A stretch of DNA of 64,000 bases. Source: Streptomyces sp. NBC_01255 (GTDB lineage Bacteria; Actinomycetota; Actinomycetes; Streptomycetales; Streptomycetaceae). The notes below the pieces were generated by a model. The model was not told the DNA's origin and did not search any database. It saw only the letters and a program-made list of their open reading frames with translations. Made by a program: the position numbers and the translations under genes. Every line of letters begins with the position of its first letter. The stretch's first letter is position 1. Positions 1 to 7,678 of the stretch are shown here, one piece after another. The stretch covers positions 1,302,001 through 1,366,000 of the forward strand of contig NZ_CP108474.1 of assembly GCF_036226445.1 (NCBI RefSeq), read 5' to 3'.

Positions 1-2
1 CG

Positions 3-398
3 GTGAACGCGTACACGGAGCTGGACAGCGCCGGCGCCGTGCTCGACCACAACGTCGTCAAGGTCGTCGTCGGGACCGGCGGGAAGGCCCTGATGTTCTC
101 CCGGAACGCGATCCCGTACCCGCGAGCGGGCCGCCCGACGTACCTCCGTCAGCTGGGGCTCTACGGCTTCACGCGCGAGGCTCTCAGCCTCTTCCGCCAG
201 CTCCCGCAAGGGCCGCTGGAACGAACTGAAGGCGTGGAAATGCTGCGCTTCGTCGAGCACGGCCACGGCGTCCAGATGCTCGCCGTCGTGGACGACGGCG
301 TGGCGGTCGACACGCCGGAGGACCTCGTGAGGGCCGGCGCCATCCTCCAGTCCCGAACGGGCCGATCTGCCCACGCGGAGCCGTCCATGCTGCGATGA
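3..398 (+). CDS. KdsB-like CMP-sugar (nucleotide) cytidylyltransferase, C-terminal part
   Basis: The frame is open at the left edge, so the true start lies outside the window and the GTG at 3 is only the first visible start. The visible 131 residues match the C-terminal half of 3-deoxy-manno-octulosonate cytidylyltransferases in order: valine-rich strand NVVKVVVG, the substrate-loop motif FSRNAIPYPR, the segment LRQLGLYGFTREAL, PLERTEGVEMLRF, and the terminal VDTPEDLVRA. These enzymes activate a sugar acid as its CMP derivative. KDO is a Gram-negative lipopolysaccharide sugar, so in an actinomycete the substrate is probably another 2-keto sugar acid or a natural-product sugar (inference). A MazG-like gene follows 49 nt downstream on the same strand. 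Confidence 0.75.
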   Translation: MNAYTELDSAGAVLDHNVVKVVVGTGGKALMFSRNAIPYPRAGRPTYLRQLGLYGFTREALSLFRQLPQGPLERTEGVEMLRFVEHGHGVQMLAVVDDGVAVDTPEDLVRAGAILQSRTGRSAHAEPSMLR

Positions 399-447
399 CG
401 CCCCTTGGCCGCGGGCAAGCCCGCCCCTACGCATATGAGGAACCTTG

Positions 448-801
448 ATGAGCAACGACCCGTGGAACACGATCCGCACGCTTGCCGCGCTCTTCACCCA
501 GCTCGACGCCGGGCGCGGCATGACTCCGGAGGAGCAGTGGACCCTGCAGGTCCTGAAGATCTCCGAGGAGGTCGGCGAAGCCGCCCAGGCCGTCATCGGC
601 GCCCGGGCGACGAACCCCAGGAAGGGACAGAGCCACACCTGGGACGACGTGCAGGAGGAGGTCACCGACTGCGTGATCACCGGCATGGTCGCCCTGGCAC
701 GGATGCGTCCTGACGACGCCCCGGACTACTTCGCCGCCGTACTCGCGAAGAAGGCGGCGAAGTTTCTGCCCGCCTCGGCCGGGGCTACTGAAGGCGCATA
801 G
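448..801 (+). CDS. MazG-like nucleotide pyrophosphohydrolase family protein
   Basis: This 117-aa protein carries the metal-binding signature of the all-alpha NTP pyrophosphatase (MazG) superfamily: EEVGE at residues 40-44 and EEVTD at 70-74, on two predicted helices. Family members hydrolyse NTPs or dNTPs to NMP and pyrophosphate using Mg2+. ATG 448 was preferred over the TTG one codon earlier because GAGG at 437-440 sits 7 nt upstream. The gene follows the cytidylyltransferase closely and may be cotranscribed with it. A role in hydrolysing a nucleotide by-product or aberrant nucleotide is inference. The assignment rests on the motif and the length, which suits single-domain MazG-like proteins. 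Confidence 0.75.
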   Translation: MSNDPWNTIRTLAALFTQLDAGRGMTPEEQWTLQVLKISEEVGEAAQAVIGARATNPRKGQSHTWDDVQEEVTDCVITGMVALARMRPDDAPDYFAAVLAKKAAKFLPASAGATEGA

Positions 802-824
802 CCGCGTCGGCTTTCGTCCGCCGG

Positions 825-866
825 CTTCCGGCTCGGTGCGCTGCACTCAACGCGCCGAGCCGGAAG
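825..866. terminator. Convergent hairpin terminator
   Basis: Positions 825-836 and 855-866 form a perfect 12-bp inverted repeat (CTTCCGGCTCGG). Pairing extends through 840/851 with one T:G pair, giving a 16-bp stem and a 10-nt loop. It lies between two convergent genes (MazG-like on plus, XRE regulator on minus), so it probably serves both. Confidence 0.8.
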
Positions 867-872
867 GCTCCG

Positions 873-2267
873 TCATAGCTCGTCGGTCGGATCCCACACG
901 TACGGCAGGGTGTTGTCGGCTTCCCACAGGTCCCGGCGAATGGCCTCAAGCAGCTGGATACGCTGCTTCAACTGCGGTACCAGTTGCTGAATCCGGTCGA
1001 CCGCTTCCTTCGGCTCGGCAGGGAGGACGGTGCGGGTCAGCAGCATCATCTCCTTCCTGGCGTCCTTGTTGATGGCTGCTTGCGGCACACGCACGATGAC
1101 GGTGTACGCGTCGACCTCGGAGATCCCCCACTGCCCGTCGGCGTCCCGGACGGCCCAGATCACGGAGTGGGTCGACGGAGAGAGGGTGAGCCGGGTGTCG
1201 GGGCCGATCATGCCGCTCAGCACGGGAAGATCGACTCCGTCGTCACCTGCGAGAGCGGCTGCCTCTTCCGTCGTGACCACCGACGGCCTCTTGGTCAGCG
1301 AGTTGGCGATCCGACGCCTGGAGGCGTCGTCAAGGGACTCCGCCGACGTCGAGGTGGGCATCTCAGGATTCGCGTTCTCGACCCAAGCGTTGCGCGCCCC
1401 GCCAAGCGGGTCCGTCTCGGTGTCTCCTTCGTCGCTCCACCACGTGATCACAACGAGTCGGCAGTCGGGCAGACTCGCCGGGTAGAGGACGTGGGAGACA
1501 ACGTCGACGGTCTCCCAGCCGAGCGCGGGCAGGGACATCTTGAACACGTGCCCGTCCCGGTTGACGGAGTGGCCGGCGTCCCCCTCCCATATGCGCGCCA
1601 CGTCAGCGTCCTTACAGACGTCGCCGATCAGCCCGAGCAGCTCCGGGTCGTCGCCGTGCCCGGCGAGCGCGTACTTGAGCATGCGTACATAGGCAGCGAC
1701 GTGCTGGTGCCAGTCGTGGTACTGAACACGGGCCTCCTGGCTGGTCAGAGCCCAGCGCATGAGGTTCGCACCCGGCTCCATGACCCAGGGCCACCACTCA
1801 GCCATGGCTTGGTTGTAGGCGAGGATGTTCCACTTCGCGTCGCACAGGTAGGTGGGGTCAGGCATCTGCTTGTCCACCAACAGGCGCAGAGCGCTGCGTA
1901 CCCGGGAGTCGCCGCCGGCGTCCGGGTCAGCGGTGTTGAGCTGGTTGTACAGGAGCAAGGCGTGATGCTCATCGCGGTCGAGCTGCAGCAGGTCAGCCAG
2001 GTTGTCGCACTGCTCGCGGTCCAAGCGGCGGGCGGTGGCCCCTCGCTCCAGGTCGCGGTACCAGCGCTCCGACTTGAGGATCGCCCGGGCGACCTCTTCC
2101 TGAGTGACGACTCGCCCTCGCCGTCGGCCGGCGGCCTTGCGCCAGGCGCGGAGCTGGCCACCGAATCCCATCACCTGGCCGGCGGTCGGTGTTCCCTGCG
2201 CGGCGCCGAGGGGGGTCTCCTGGCTCTCGCCTCCGTCACCGACGGACCGGCTCCCCTTCGTGCTCAT
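873..2267 (-). CDS. XRE-family regulator with MmyB-like ligand-binding domain
   Basis: The protein has 464 residues from ATG 2267. That start has an upstream AG-rich tract, whereas an in-frame start 51 nt earlier would add an unrelated tail. Residues about 35-95 form a helix-turn-helix (QLRAWRKAAG, then TQEEVARAILKSERWYRDLE). The central region (LLVDKQMPDPTYLCDAKWN, LAYNQAMAEWW, NLMRWALTS) matches the PAS-like MmyB ligand-binding domain of actinobacterial regulators. The C-terminal about 200 residues are longer than usual and unrecognised. It is probably autoregulated: a 10-bp palindrome lies 22 bp upstream of the start. The gene converges on the MazG-like gene with a shared terminator. The regulatory target is unknown. 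Confidence 0.8.
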   Translation of the reverse strand: MSTKGSRSVGDGGESQETPLGAAQGTPTAGQVMGFGGQLRAWRKAAGRRRGRVVTQEEVARAILKSERWYRDLERGATARRLDREQCDNLADLLQLDRDEHHALLLYNQLNTADPDAGGDSRVRSALRLLVDKQMPDPTYLCDAKWNILAYNQAMAEWWPWVMEPGANLMRWALTSQEARVQYHDWHQHVAAYVRMLKYALAGHGDDPELLGLIGDVCKDADVARIWEGDAGHSVNRDGHVFKMSLPALGWETVDVVSHVLYPASLPDCRLVVITWWSDEGDTETDPLGGARNAWVENANPEMPTSTSAESLDDASRRRIANSLTKRPSVVTTEEAAALAGDDGVDLPVLSGMIGPDTRLTLSPSTHSVIWAVRDADGQWGISEVDAYTVIVRVPQAAINKDARKEMMLLTRTVLPAEPKEAVDRIQQLVPQLKQRIQLLEAIRRDLWEADNTLPYVWDPTDEL

Positions 2268-2288
2268 CTGAGCTGTCCCCTCTCCATT

Positions 2289-2298
2289 TACACGTGTA
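2289..2298. promoter_or_regulatory. TACACGTGTA palindrome upstream of the XRE gene
   Basis: A perfect 10-bp palindrome begins 22 bp before the ATG of the XRE/MmyB regulator, within an AT-richer stretch. This is a common position for an autoregulatory operator. The binding protein is inferred, not shown. Confidence 0.35.
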
Positions 2299-3340
2299 CT
2301 TGTCCGAGAAGGCGACATTGCCTAGATCGAGGCGCACCAAAAAGGGGCCGCCGCAATATGCGCCGACCCCGCCCTCAATCTCCCTACTCCAGAGTACGTG
2401 ATCATTTCCGGACCGCTTGACCAAGATCGAACCTCTGTGGCGGACGCCACTTCCACAATCGAGGTTGTTTACAGATAAACCACAACGAGTGCGCCTTCGC
2501 GGCGAATCGGGCATTCGACCGGCAACTAATTTCCGGTTTCAAAACCGGAAAAAGATTGCCGCTTTTTCGCATGGGACGCACCTGCCCCCTCCCTACCGAT
2601 TCCTGCCGCCCATCGCCACATCAAACGGGCCATCACATCACCAGCAGAGTCAGCAGAGTTGGGCACGCGAAGGAAAGCGACGGCTCCTCACTTCGCCCGT
2701 TCTACGCGCGTCACACCCTTGGGTCCGGCTCGTTGACGGAGGCGCTACGGGAGGGCTTAAATCCTTCTGAACAGCTAGTTCAACAGCTTGTTCGTGACAC
2801 GTGACACAGAGGTCGGATGAAAATGTGGCACCGGCCACGTGGCTGCCGTTCCATCACTGGCGCAAGCCCACGTCGCGTTGCAGGCCATATATCCCGGCAG
2901 GCGCGTTGCGAATAGTAGAGAGTTCTTGAGCCAAGTCTGGATCTTGACGAGGCCCCTGCGTATGTTCGTCGTCCCCGCGGCCACGACACCGGGAGTAATG
3001 AGCACGAGGAGCAGCGTGAGAAGCAACCGGACCGTATAGGTCCTCAAACAGCGGCGGCGTCCAGGAGCTGGAACTCCCGGACGCCGGACGCCTCACTGCG
3101 CAAACCCGCCCCGGCAAGGGCGGAGATTGCCCGCCATCACCGCGCTGGTCCCTTCCGACGGGGCGCGCCAGCGCGGCAACACTGCAAAGGAGATTCTGGC
3201 ATGCCCTCTTCCCTGCGCGAAAGGCCCGAGAGACCGGCCCGCGCGGCCGCCTCCTTCCCGCCGGGCTTCATACGGCCTGGATCTCACCGACGCCCGGCCG
3301 GCCTGCCGGCATGTTCCCGCCCGTCGCACGGGAGCAGCCG
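2299..3340. other. About 1-kb region without a confident gene
   Basis: The part from about 2320 to 2580 is distinctly AT-richer than its surroundings and holds the palindrome at 2530. On the minus strand a 90-codon frame (3047 to 2775, TTG start, no Shine-Dalgarno) begins with a hydrophobic leader-like stretch and has high GC3 in its first half. It could be a decayed small membrane protein but cannot be supported as a gene. The rest shows no convincing coding bias. The region probably contains promoters for the two divergent regulators and possibly replication or maintenance sequences. Confidence 0.5.
2530..2551. promoter_or_regulatory. 22-bp perfect inverted repeat TTTCCGGTTT-CA-AAACCGGAAA
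   Basis: Two 10-bp arms are separated by CA in the long non-coding stretch between the XRE regulator and the HTH gene at 3341. The arms are AT-rich at their ends and are not followed by a T-run, so an operator is more likely than a terminator. No recognised family consensus was matched. Confidence 0.35.
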
Positions 3341-4216
3341 ATGAGCGGGGAAGCACGTGAGTGGGTGTGGGAGAGCAGCGAGAGCAAGGGCACCGCGCGT
3401 CTGGTCCTCCTCTCGATCAGCGACCGGGTCGCCGACGAGCAATGCGTCGCCTTCGCCTCCGTGGCCAGCCTCGTGAAGCGTACGAACGCCTCGCGGACTG
3501 CGGTGCGGGAGGCTCTGGACCGGCTCCTGGCCGGGGACGAGCTGGAGGAGCTCGTCGGCCTCGAAGGCCCGCAGCGGAGCACCGTCTACCGTCTGCCTCT
3601 CGCGGCCAAGGCCCTGTCTCAGGGCGAACCCATGGCCGCCTTGCCTGCGGACGAGGCGCACCCGGAGCGGCCCCTCCACCTCTCGACCCTCCGACGGTAC
3701 GGAATCCGACCCAGGAACGGGACCGATTCCGACCCCTCACCCCGGATCCCGGCACGTACGGATTCCGACCCCTCCCGCCGGAATCCGACCCCCCGACGGG
3801 CCGGATTCCGGCCCTCGGAAGGAACGGATTCCGACCCCCAGAACCGTAGTGAACCGAAGGTAAACCGTAGGAACAGCAGTTCCGCTGCCCCCACCACAGC
3901 CGGCGAGTGGCAAATCGACCCCGCATCGCACACCTGGGCTCTCCAGGAGGGCCACCTCGCCCGACTCGGCGAGCACGGCCTGCAGGCGGCCGACGAGAAG
4001 TGGCGCGCGCACCGAGCCACCTGGTCACGCCGTTCGGCGGATGCCTGGGCCGCCGACTGGCGGGCCTGGATCGCCCGGGAGCGTTCGGGTCGCCCGAACC
4101 TCTATGCGCTGCCAGGCAGCGGTGCCGGGCCCGCTCCAGCAGGCCGGATGACGCGAGCGGAGGCCCACACCGCCGCCCTCCTCGCAGCCCTCGAAGAGCC
4201 GACCGGAACGGAGTAG
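3341..4216 (+). CDS. Helix-turn-helix protein with internal repeats (plasmid-type regulator or replication-associated)
   Basis: The protein has 291 residues from ATG 3341, which has GGGAGC about 8 nt upstream; the in-frame ATG at 3311 lacks a site. Residues about 15-75 form a winged-helix domain (RLVLLSISDRVADEQCVAFA, SLVKRTNASRTAVREALDRL), as in the helix-turn-helix proteins of actinobacterial plasmids and ICEs. The middle (about 118-170) is low-complexity and made of degenerate TDSDPSRRNP-type repeats. The C-terminal about 100 residues contain a conserved-looking segment (WALQEGHLARLGEHGLQAAD, WAADWRAWI) and end near the GTG of the next gene. It opens the rightward series of mobilization-region genes. 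A DNA-binding role is well supported; whether it acts in replication or transcription is open. Confidence 0.7.
   Translation: MSGEAREWVWESSESKGTARLVLLSISDRVADEQCVAFASVASLVKRTNASRTAVREALDRLLAGDELEELVGLEGPQRSTVYRLPLAAKALSQGEPMAALPADEAHPERPLHLSTLRRYGIRPRNGTDSDPSPRIPARTDSDPSRRNPTPRRAGFRPSEGTDSDPQNRSEPKVNRRNSSSAAPTTAGEWQIDPASHTWALQEGHLARLGEHGLQAADEKWRAHRATWSRRSADAWAADWRAWIARERSGRPNLYALPGSGAGPAPAGRMTRAEAHTAALLAALEEPTGTE
3701..3840 (+). repeat. Short interspersed repeat GA(T/A)TCCGACCC inside the HTH gene
   Basis: Five copies of GATTCCGACCC or GAATCCGACCC start near 3702, 3725, 3761, 3781 and 3827, with a diverged copy near 3803. They encode the repeated SDP-containing linker of the HTH protein. 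Spacing is irregular (about 20-46 bp). Either the repeat is only a protein linker, or the DNA itself is an iteron-like binding array. Confidence 0.6.
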
Positions 4217-4222
4217 CACCCC

Positions 4223-4915
4223 GTGGACCGACGAGAAGTCGCCGCAGTCCTGGCCTACATCGGCCGACTCGACCCCCGCACCATCCGCACCGAGACCGGC
4301 GAGGCCCGCGATCAGATCGCACAGTGGCACGAACTGCTCGCGGACGTGCCCCTGGCCACAGAGCACGGGTGGGACGCCCGCGCCGCGATCAGGGCGCACA
4401 TCCTCGACTCTCCGTATCCGATCCTCCCAGTCGACGTCGCCCGCAAGTGGCGCTCTCACCGGCGCGACCGCCTCGGCCGGCACACCGACCCGACGCCGGC
4501 CACGGATCCGGACAACGTCTCCGCCTGGCGGGCTGAACTCGCAAGCCGCCGACATGCCGTTGCCATCGGCACCGCCGCGCCCTCAACCCACCAGCAGATC
4601 ACCAGCGGCCGAGTCCAGCCCGACCTGGAGACCCGGCTTCGCGCAATCGGCTCGTGTATCCCACCGGCCGTCCGTACGGAACTGGCCCCTTACCGGCCCG
4701 CCCGCGCAGCACGCGAGGCAGCCATCGCCCAAGGCCACCCGGACTACCTCAGTGTCCGGTGCAGCTGGTGCCAGGCCCAGGCGGGCGAGCTCTGCCGGAG
4801 TCGGCGAGTCGGCCCCGACGGTGGCGCACGCGGCAACGCCCCGCGCGCCACGCCGCACCCCAGCCGAATCGACCTCGCAACCACGAAGGCCCAGCAGCCG
4901 GCCATGGCGGCCTAG
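4223..4915 (+). CDS. Unknown protein with C-terminal phage/plasmid-type zinc-binding domain
   Basis: The protein has 230 residues from GTG 4223 (GGAG at 4209-4212) and starts 6 nt after the HTH gene stops, so the two are probably cotranscribed. Residues about 1-85 include HGWDARAAIRAHILDSPYPI and DVARKWRSHR, a segment common in actinobacterial phage and plasmid proteins of unknown role. The C-terminus has C180-x2-C183-x7-C191 and a histidine at 212 in PHPSRID, matching the small zinc-binding domain often appended to phage and mobile-element proteins. Nucleic-acid binding is likely by family; the specific function is unknown. Confidence 0.65.
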   Translation: MDRREVAAVLAYIGRLDPRTIRTETGEARDQIAQWHELLADVPLATEHGWDARAAIRAHILDSPYPILPVDVARKWRSHRRDRLGRHTDPTPATDPDNVSAWRAELASRRHAVAIGTAAPSTHQQITSGRVQPDLETRLRAIGSCIPPAVRTELAPYRPARAAREAAIAQGHPDYLSVRCSWCQAQAGELCRSRRVGPDGGARGNAPRATPHPSRIDLATTKAQQPAMAA

Positions 4916-5112
4916 CCGCCCGTCGGCAGCACCCTAGGCGCCGAACCAGGTGCCGTACGACGCCCCCGGCGAGGCGATGCCCGCTGCCCCAACCTCCACC
5001 CGACCCGGTCGGATCCGGCCTCTCCCTGCGCCGTAGCCGCCCTCTTTACCGCGTCCGGCCACCCTCGGCCCCGCCTCCCGCCGGCCGACGCGAGTGACCT
5101 CGGAGACTCACC

Positions 5113-5739
5113 TTGCGCACCATCACCTCTCACGAAGCACCCACGACCTCCTTGCGCGGTATCGCCGACACCAGCTGGCACCCGCGCGGCGTGTGCCACG
5201 GCATGGACCCCTACGACGCCGACGCCACCTTCTTCCCGCTGCCCCGGGACCGCGAGGCCATCGACGAGGCCAAGGCCCTGTGCGCCCAGTGCCCAGTGGT
5301 GCGCGACTGCTTCAACTACGCCCTCGAAAACAGCCTCAAGGAAGGCATCTGGGGCGGCCTGACCGAGTCGGAGCGCCGCCCCTGGCACGACGGCCTGCAT
5401 CAGCGGATCGACTACAGCCGTGTGATCGCCGTCTTCCACGGCCGCGACGTTCACCTCACTGCGGCCGAGCGCCACGTCGTCGTCAATCACGCCTACGCCC
5501 GAGGCTGGCGCGCAGACCGCCTTGCCGTGGCCCTGCAGGTCAGCCACCAGCATGCCCGCGACCTACTGACTCAGGCCGCCAACGCCGTTGCCGACCGCGA
5601 CCGGTACGACGGAGTGCCGAAGTCACGGAAGAAGCGAACGACGCGCAAGCCCGAGAGCAGCTCACCCGCGACGGTCCAGCCAGTGCCCCGGCCGGTCCGC
5701 ACAGCCTCCCTCACCACCTCGCTCGGAAAGGCCGCATGA
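5113..5739 (+). CDS. WhiB-like iron-sulfur regulator with C-terminal extension
   Basis: The protein has 208 residues from TTG 5113, with GGAG at 5102-5105 7 nt upstream. It carries the four WhiB cysteines C28, C57, C60 and C66 (spacing C-x28-C-x2-C-x5-C), followed by the GIWGG turn at 78-82. WhiB proteins bind a [4Fe-4S] cluster, contact the primary sigma factor and regulate transcription. This one is longer than typical (80-120 aa): residues about 110-150 resemble an HTH-like segment (LTAAERHVVVNHAYARGW), then a basic tail (KSRKKRTTRKPE). WhiB paralogues are frequent on Streptomyces plasmids and ICEs. Its stop overlaps the start of the membrane protein gene (ATGA). Confidence 0.85.
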   Translation: MRTITSHEAPTTSLRGIADTSWHPRGVCHGMDPYDADATFFPLPRDREAIDEAKALCAQCPVVRDCFNYALENSLKEGIWGGLTESERRPWHDGLHQRIDYSRVIAVFHGRDVHLTAAERHVVVNHAYARGWRADRLAVALQVSHQHARDLLTQAANAVADRDRYDGVPKSRKKRTTRKPESSSPATVQPVPRPVRTASLTTSLGKAA

Positions 5740-7169
5740 GCCCCGACCTGTCCTTCGGCGCCATCCCCGACCTGCCCCTCTTCCTCGCGATCGGCATTCC
5801 CGGTGCCGCTGCCCTCGCTCTGGCAGGCTGGGGGATGCGGCGCCGGGGCTCCATGCGCCGGGTCCGACGGTCCGGCAGTCCAGCGGTGAAGGTCGCGGCT
5901 GTCGCGGCCCTCGGCTGCACCGCCTACAGCGCGGACACGAGCTGGCGGTTCGCCGCCGACTACCTCGACATGGCCGGGACCGCCGAACGCGCGGGCATGT
6001 TCGCCGCCGCCGAACTCGCCCTGTTCGCAACCGCCCTGATGGCCAGGCAGAATCTGGCCACACAGGGAGCGCCCGGCCTGCCGGGCACCCTGGTCTGGGT
6101 CATCACCGGAGTCCAGGTGATTCCGGCGTACGCCGAGAGCGGGCCGGTGGGTGGAACCGTCCGGGCCTTCGTCGGCCCGATTATGGCCGCAATGCTCTGG
6201 CACCTCGCCATGGGTATCGAGCTGCGCCTACGCACTCCCGGCGCCGCTTCCCACAGTCTCGTCGCCAGCCTGGGACGAGAGGTGCGCGAGCGTCTGCTGT
6301 CCCGCCTCGGCATCGCGGCGCGAGACCGCGACGCCGCGAAGATCACCCGTGACCGAGCCACGGCCCGCGCAGTCACCCTCGCCACCCGCCTCGCCGAGCT
6401 CACCCCCCAGCGGCAGCAGGGCTGGCAGGGTCGGCGCATCGCACGGCGTCTGTCGAAGGCGATCGGTCGCTCCGCAGTCGGCACCGATCCAGCACAGCGG
6501 GCCGAACTCCTCGATCAGCTCGCCGCGCGCCGGCACGCACTCACCCTCGCTACGGTCCCCCTCCCCTCCCCCTGGTCCCCGCCACACCACGGCCAGGGCG
6601 CCGGCGTCGAACGGATCGGGGACCGGGAACTGTCCGACACGGAAGCGGGGACCGACCCCCATGGGGACCGGGGACTGACGGACACCGAGCCGGGGACCAA
6701 CAACCACCGGGACCGGGGACCGACCGACTCCGAGCCGGGGACCGACACGAACGAAGACCGGGGACCGGCCCATACCGGGCCGAGGATGGGCGCCCCCGCG
6801 GACCAGGAAGCGACCGACCCCGAGTCGGGGACCGGCCCCGGGGACCGGGGACACGAGATCCCCCGTCGGCGAAAGCCGACCACCAGGGCCAAGTCCTCCG
6901 GCAGCGGCGCTGGCCGGACCCGCAGCCGCCCGACCCAGCGCCCGTCACGCGAGCTGGAGGCGGTTGTCGAACAGCTCGTGAAGCAGGTTCAGCCTCACGT
7001 CCCCGCCCTGCTGGCACGGGACGGCAACGAGACCCTCACCCGAGTCCAGCTGCGCGAGATCCTCCGCCGCGAGGGCCTCCAGGGCGGCCGGAACGAACGA
7101 CTCAGCCTCGTCCTCCAGCAACTGCGGAGTGCGGAGAGCAGCGCTACGACAAGGAGCACCAACCGATGA
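5736..7169 (+). CDS. Multi-pass membrane protein with repetitive linker and C-terminal winged-helix-like end
   Basis: The protein has 477 residues from ATG 5736, translationally coupled to the WhiB-like gene. The first about 170 residues contain five predicted membrane helices, for example LFLAIGIPGAAALALAGWG, VKVAAVAALGCTAYSA, AAAELALFATALM, TLVWVITGVQVIPAY and VGPIMAAMLWHLAM. A charged helical region follows, then five degenerate 15-aa repeats of the type GDRGLTDTEPGTNNH (residues about 295-370). A basic segment comes next, and finally a domain at about 415-470 with LTRVQLREILRREGL. This is the layout of DUF2637-like membrane proteins found beside transfer genes of actinobacterial elements. 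It may tie the element's DNA to the membrane, but that is inference. Confidence 0.65.
   Translation: MSPDLSFGAIPDLPLFLAIGIPGAAALALAGWGMRRRGSMRRVRRSGSPAVKVAAVAALGCTAYSADTSWRFAADYLDMAGTAERAGMFAAAELALFATALMARQNLATQGAPGLPGTLVWVITGVQVIPAYAESGPVGGTVRAFVGPIMAAMLWHLAMGIELRLRTPGAASHSLVASLGREVRERLLSRLGIAARDRDAAKITRDRATARAVTLATRLAELTPQRQQGWQGRRIARRLSKAIGRSAVGTDPAQRAELLDQLAARRHALTLATVPLPSPWSPPHHGQGAGVERIGDRELSDTEAGTDPHGDRGLTDTEPGTNNHRDRGPTDSEPGTDTNEDRGPAHTGPRMGAPADQEATDPESGTGPGDRGHEIPRRRKPTTRAKSSGSGAGRTRSRPTQRPSRELEAVVEQLVKQVQPHVPALLARDGNETLTRVQLREILRREGLQGGRNERLSLVLQQLRSAESSATTRSTNR
6618..6850 (+). repeat. 45-bp tandem repeat, about five degenerate copies
   Basis: Units begin near 6618, 6663, 6708, 6753 and 6798. 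Each opens with a GGGGACCGG-type core and encodes a 15-residue block (GDRxLxDTEPGT-type). They lie between the membrane part and the C-terminal domain of the surrounding gene, so copy number could vary the linker length. Confidence 0.7.
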
Positions 7170-7357
7170 AGACCTGCCACCGCTTCGACGTCATCCGCAG
7201 GGGGTACGAGCGGGAGATCGGCTTCCTGAGCGCCCACTCCCAGCGGTACGCCGGCAGGCCATCTGCCAAGTCCAGTGCGCATCACGCACTCTCCGCGAAA
7301 ACCCGCATGGCCAGAGCCCTGAGCGGCCACGTCGAGCGTTGCCTCGAATGCGGTTGA
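7166..7357 (+). CDS. Small unknown protein, mobilization region
   Basis: The protein has 63 residues. Its ATG overlaps the stop of the membrane-protein gene (ATGA), which supports translation. It begins MKTCHRFDVIRRGYEREIG and ends with HVERCLECG, a possible metal-binding or redox pair together with C4 and the histidines. It is mostly polar and basic, with no membrane segment. No family was recognised. Confidence 0.5.
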   Translation: MKTCHRFDVIRRGYEREIGFLSAHSQRYAGRPSAKSSAHHALSAKTRMARALSGHVERCLECG

Positions 7358-7504
7358 CCCAGCGAAACCGCAGCTCGCAGCCCCATCCCGATCCGGTGGC
7401 CCGGCGCCGCGCCGGGCCACCGGCCCACTCCAGAATCACCCATCGACGCACCCCACAGCCGCTCTTCCGCTGCGACGACCGCTGAGGCAAGCGCCTGGGC
7501 GGAC

Positions 7505-7678
7505 GTGCTCGTCCGCCGGCAACCTCTGCGCGCCGCAATCCAGGCCCCGACCGGCCAGTGGCTCGTCCAGCACGAGCCCGACGGTCCCGTCCTTGTCCTC
7601 GCGGGACCCGCCGACGTAGTCGAGCTGGCCGGCGCGATTAAGCACCGTATCCGCTCCACGAGGCACCGAATCCGATGA
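7505..7678 (+). CDS. Small unknown ORF directly before mobC
   Basis: This 57-codon frame has high GC3 and the predicted product VLVRRQPLRAAIQAPTG..., ending in a basic tail (KHRIRSTRHRIR). Its TGA overlaps the ATG of the mobC-like gene (ATGA). The start is uncertain: GTG 7505 is the only start codon in the frame after the preceding stop, and only a weak purine tract (GGCGG) precedes it. It lies in the gap between the 63-aa ORF and mobC that would otherwise be empty. Confidence 0.4.
   Translation: MLVRRQPLRAAIQAPTGQWLVQHEPDGPVLVLAGPADVVELAGAIKHRIRSTRHRIR

Noticed and set aside
984..2420. 478-codon plus-strand frame opposite the XRE/MmyB gene
   Set aside because: Its product is low-complexity, and the opposite strand encodes a recognised regulator.
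2775..3047. 90-codon minus-strand frame with hydrophobic start
   Set aside because: It has a TTG start without ribosome site, and coding bias fades in the second half; kept only as a note in the intergenic entry.
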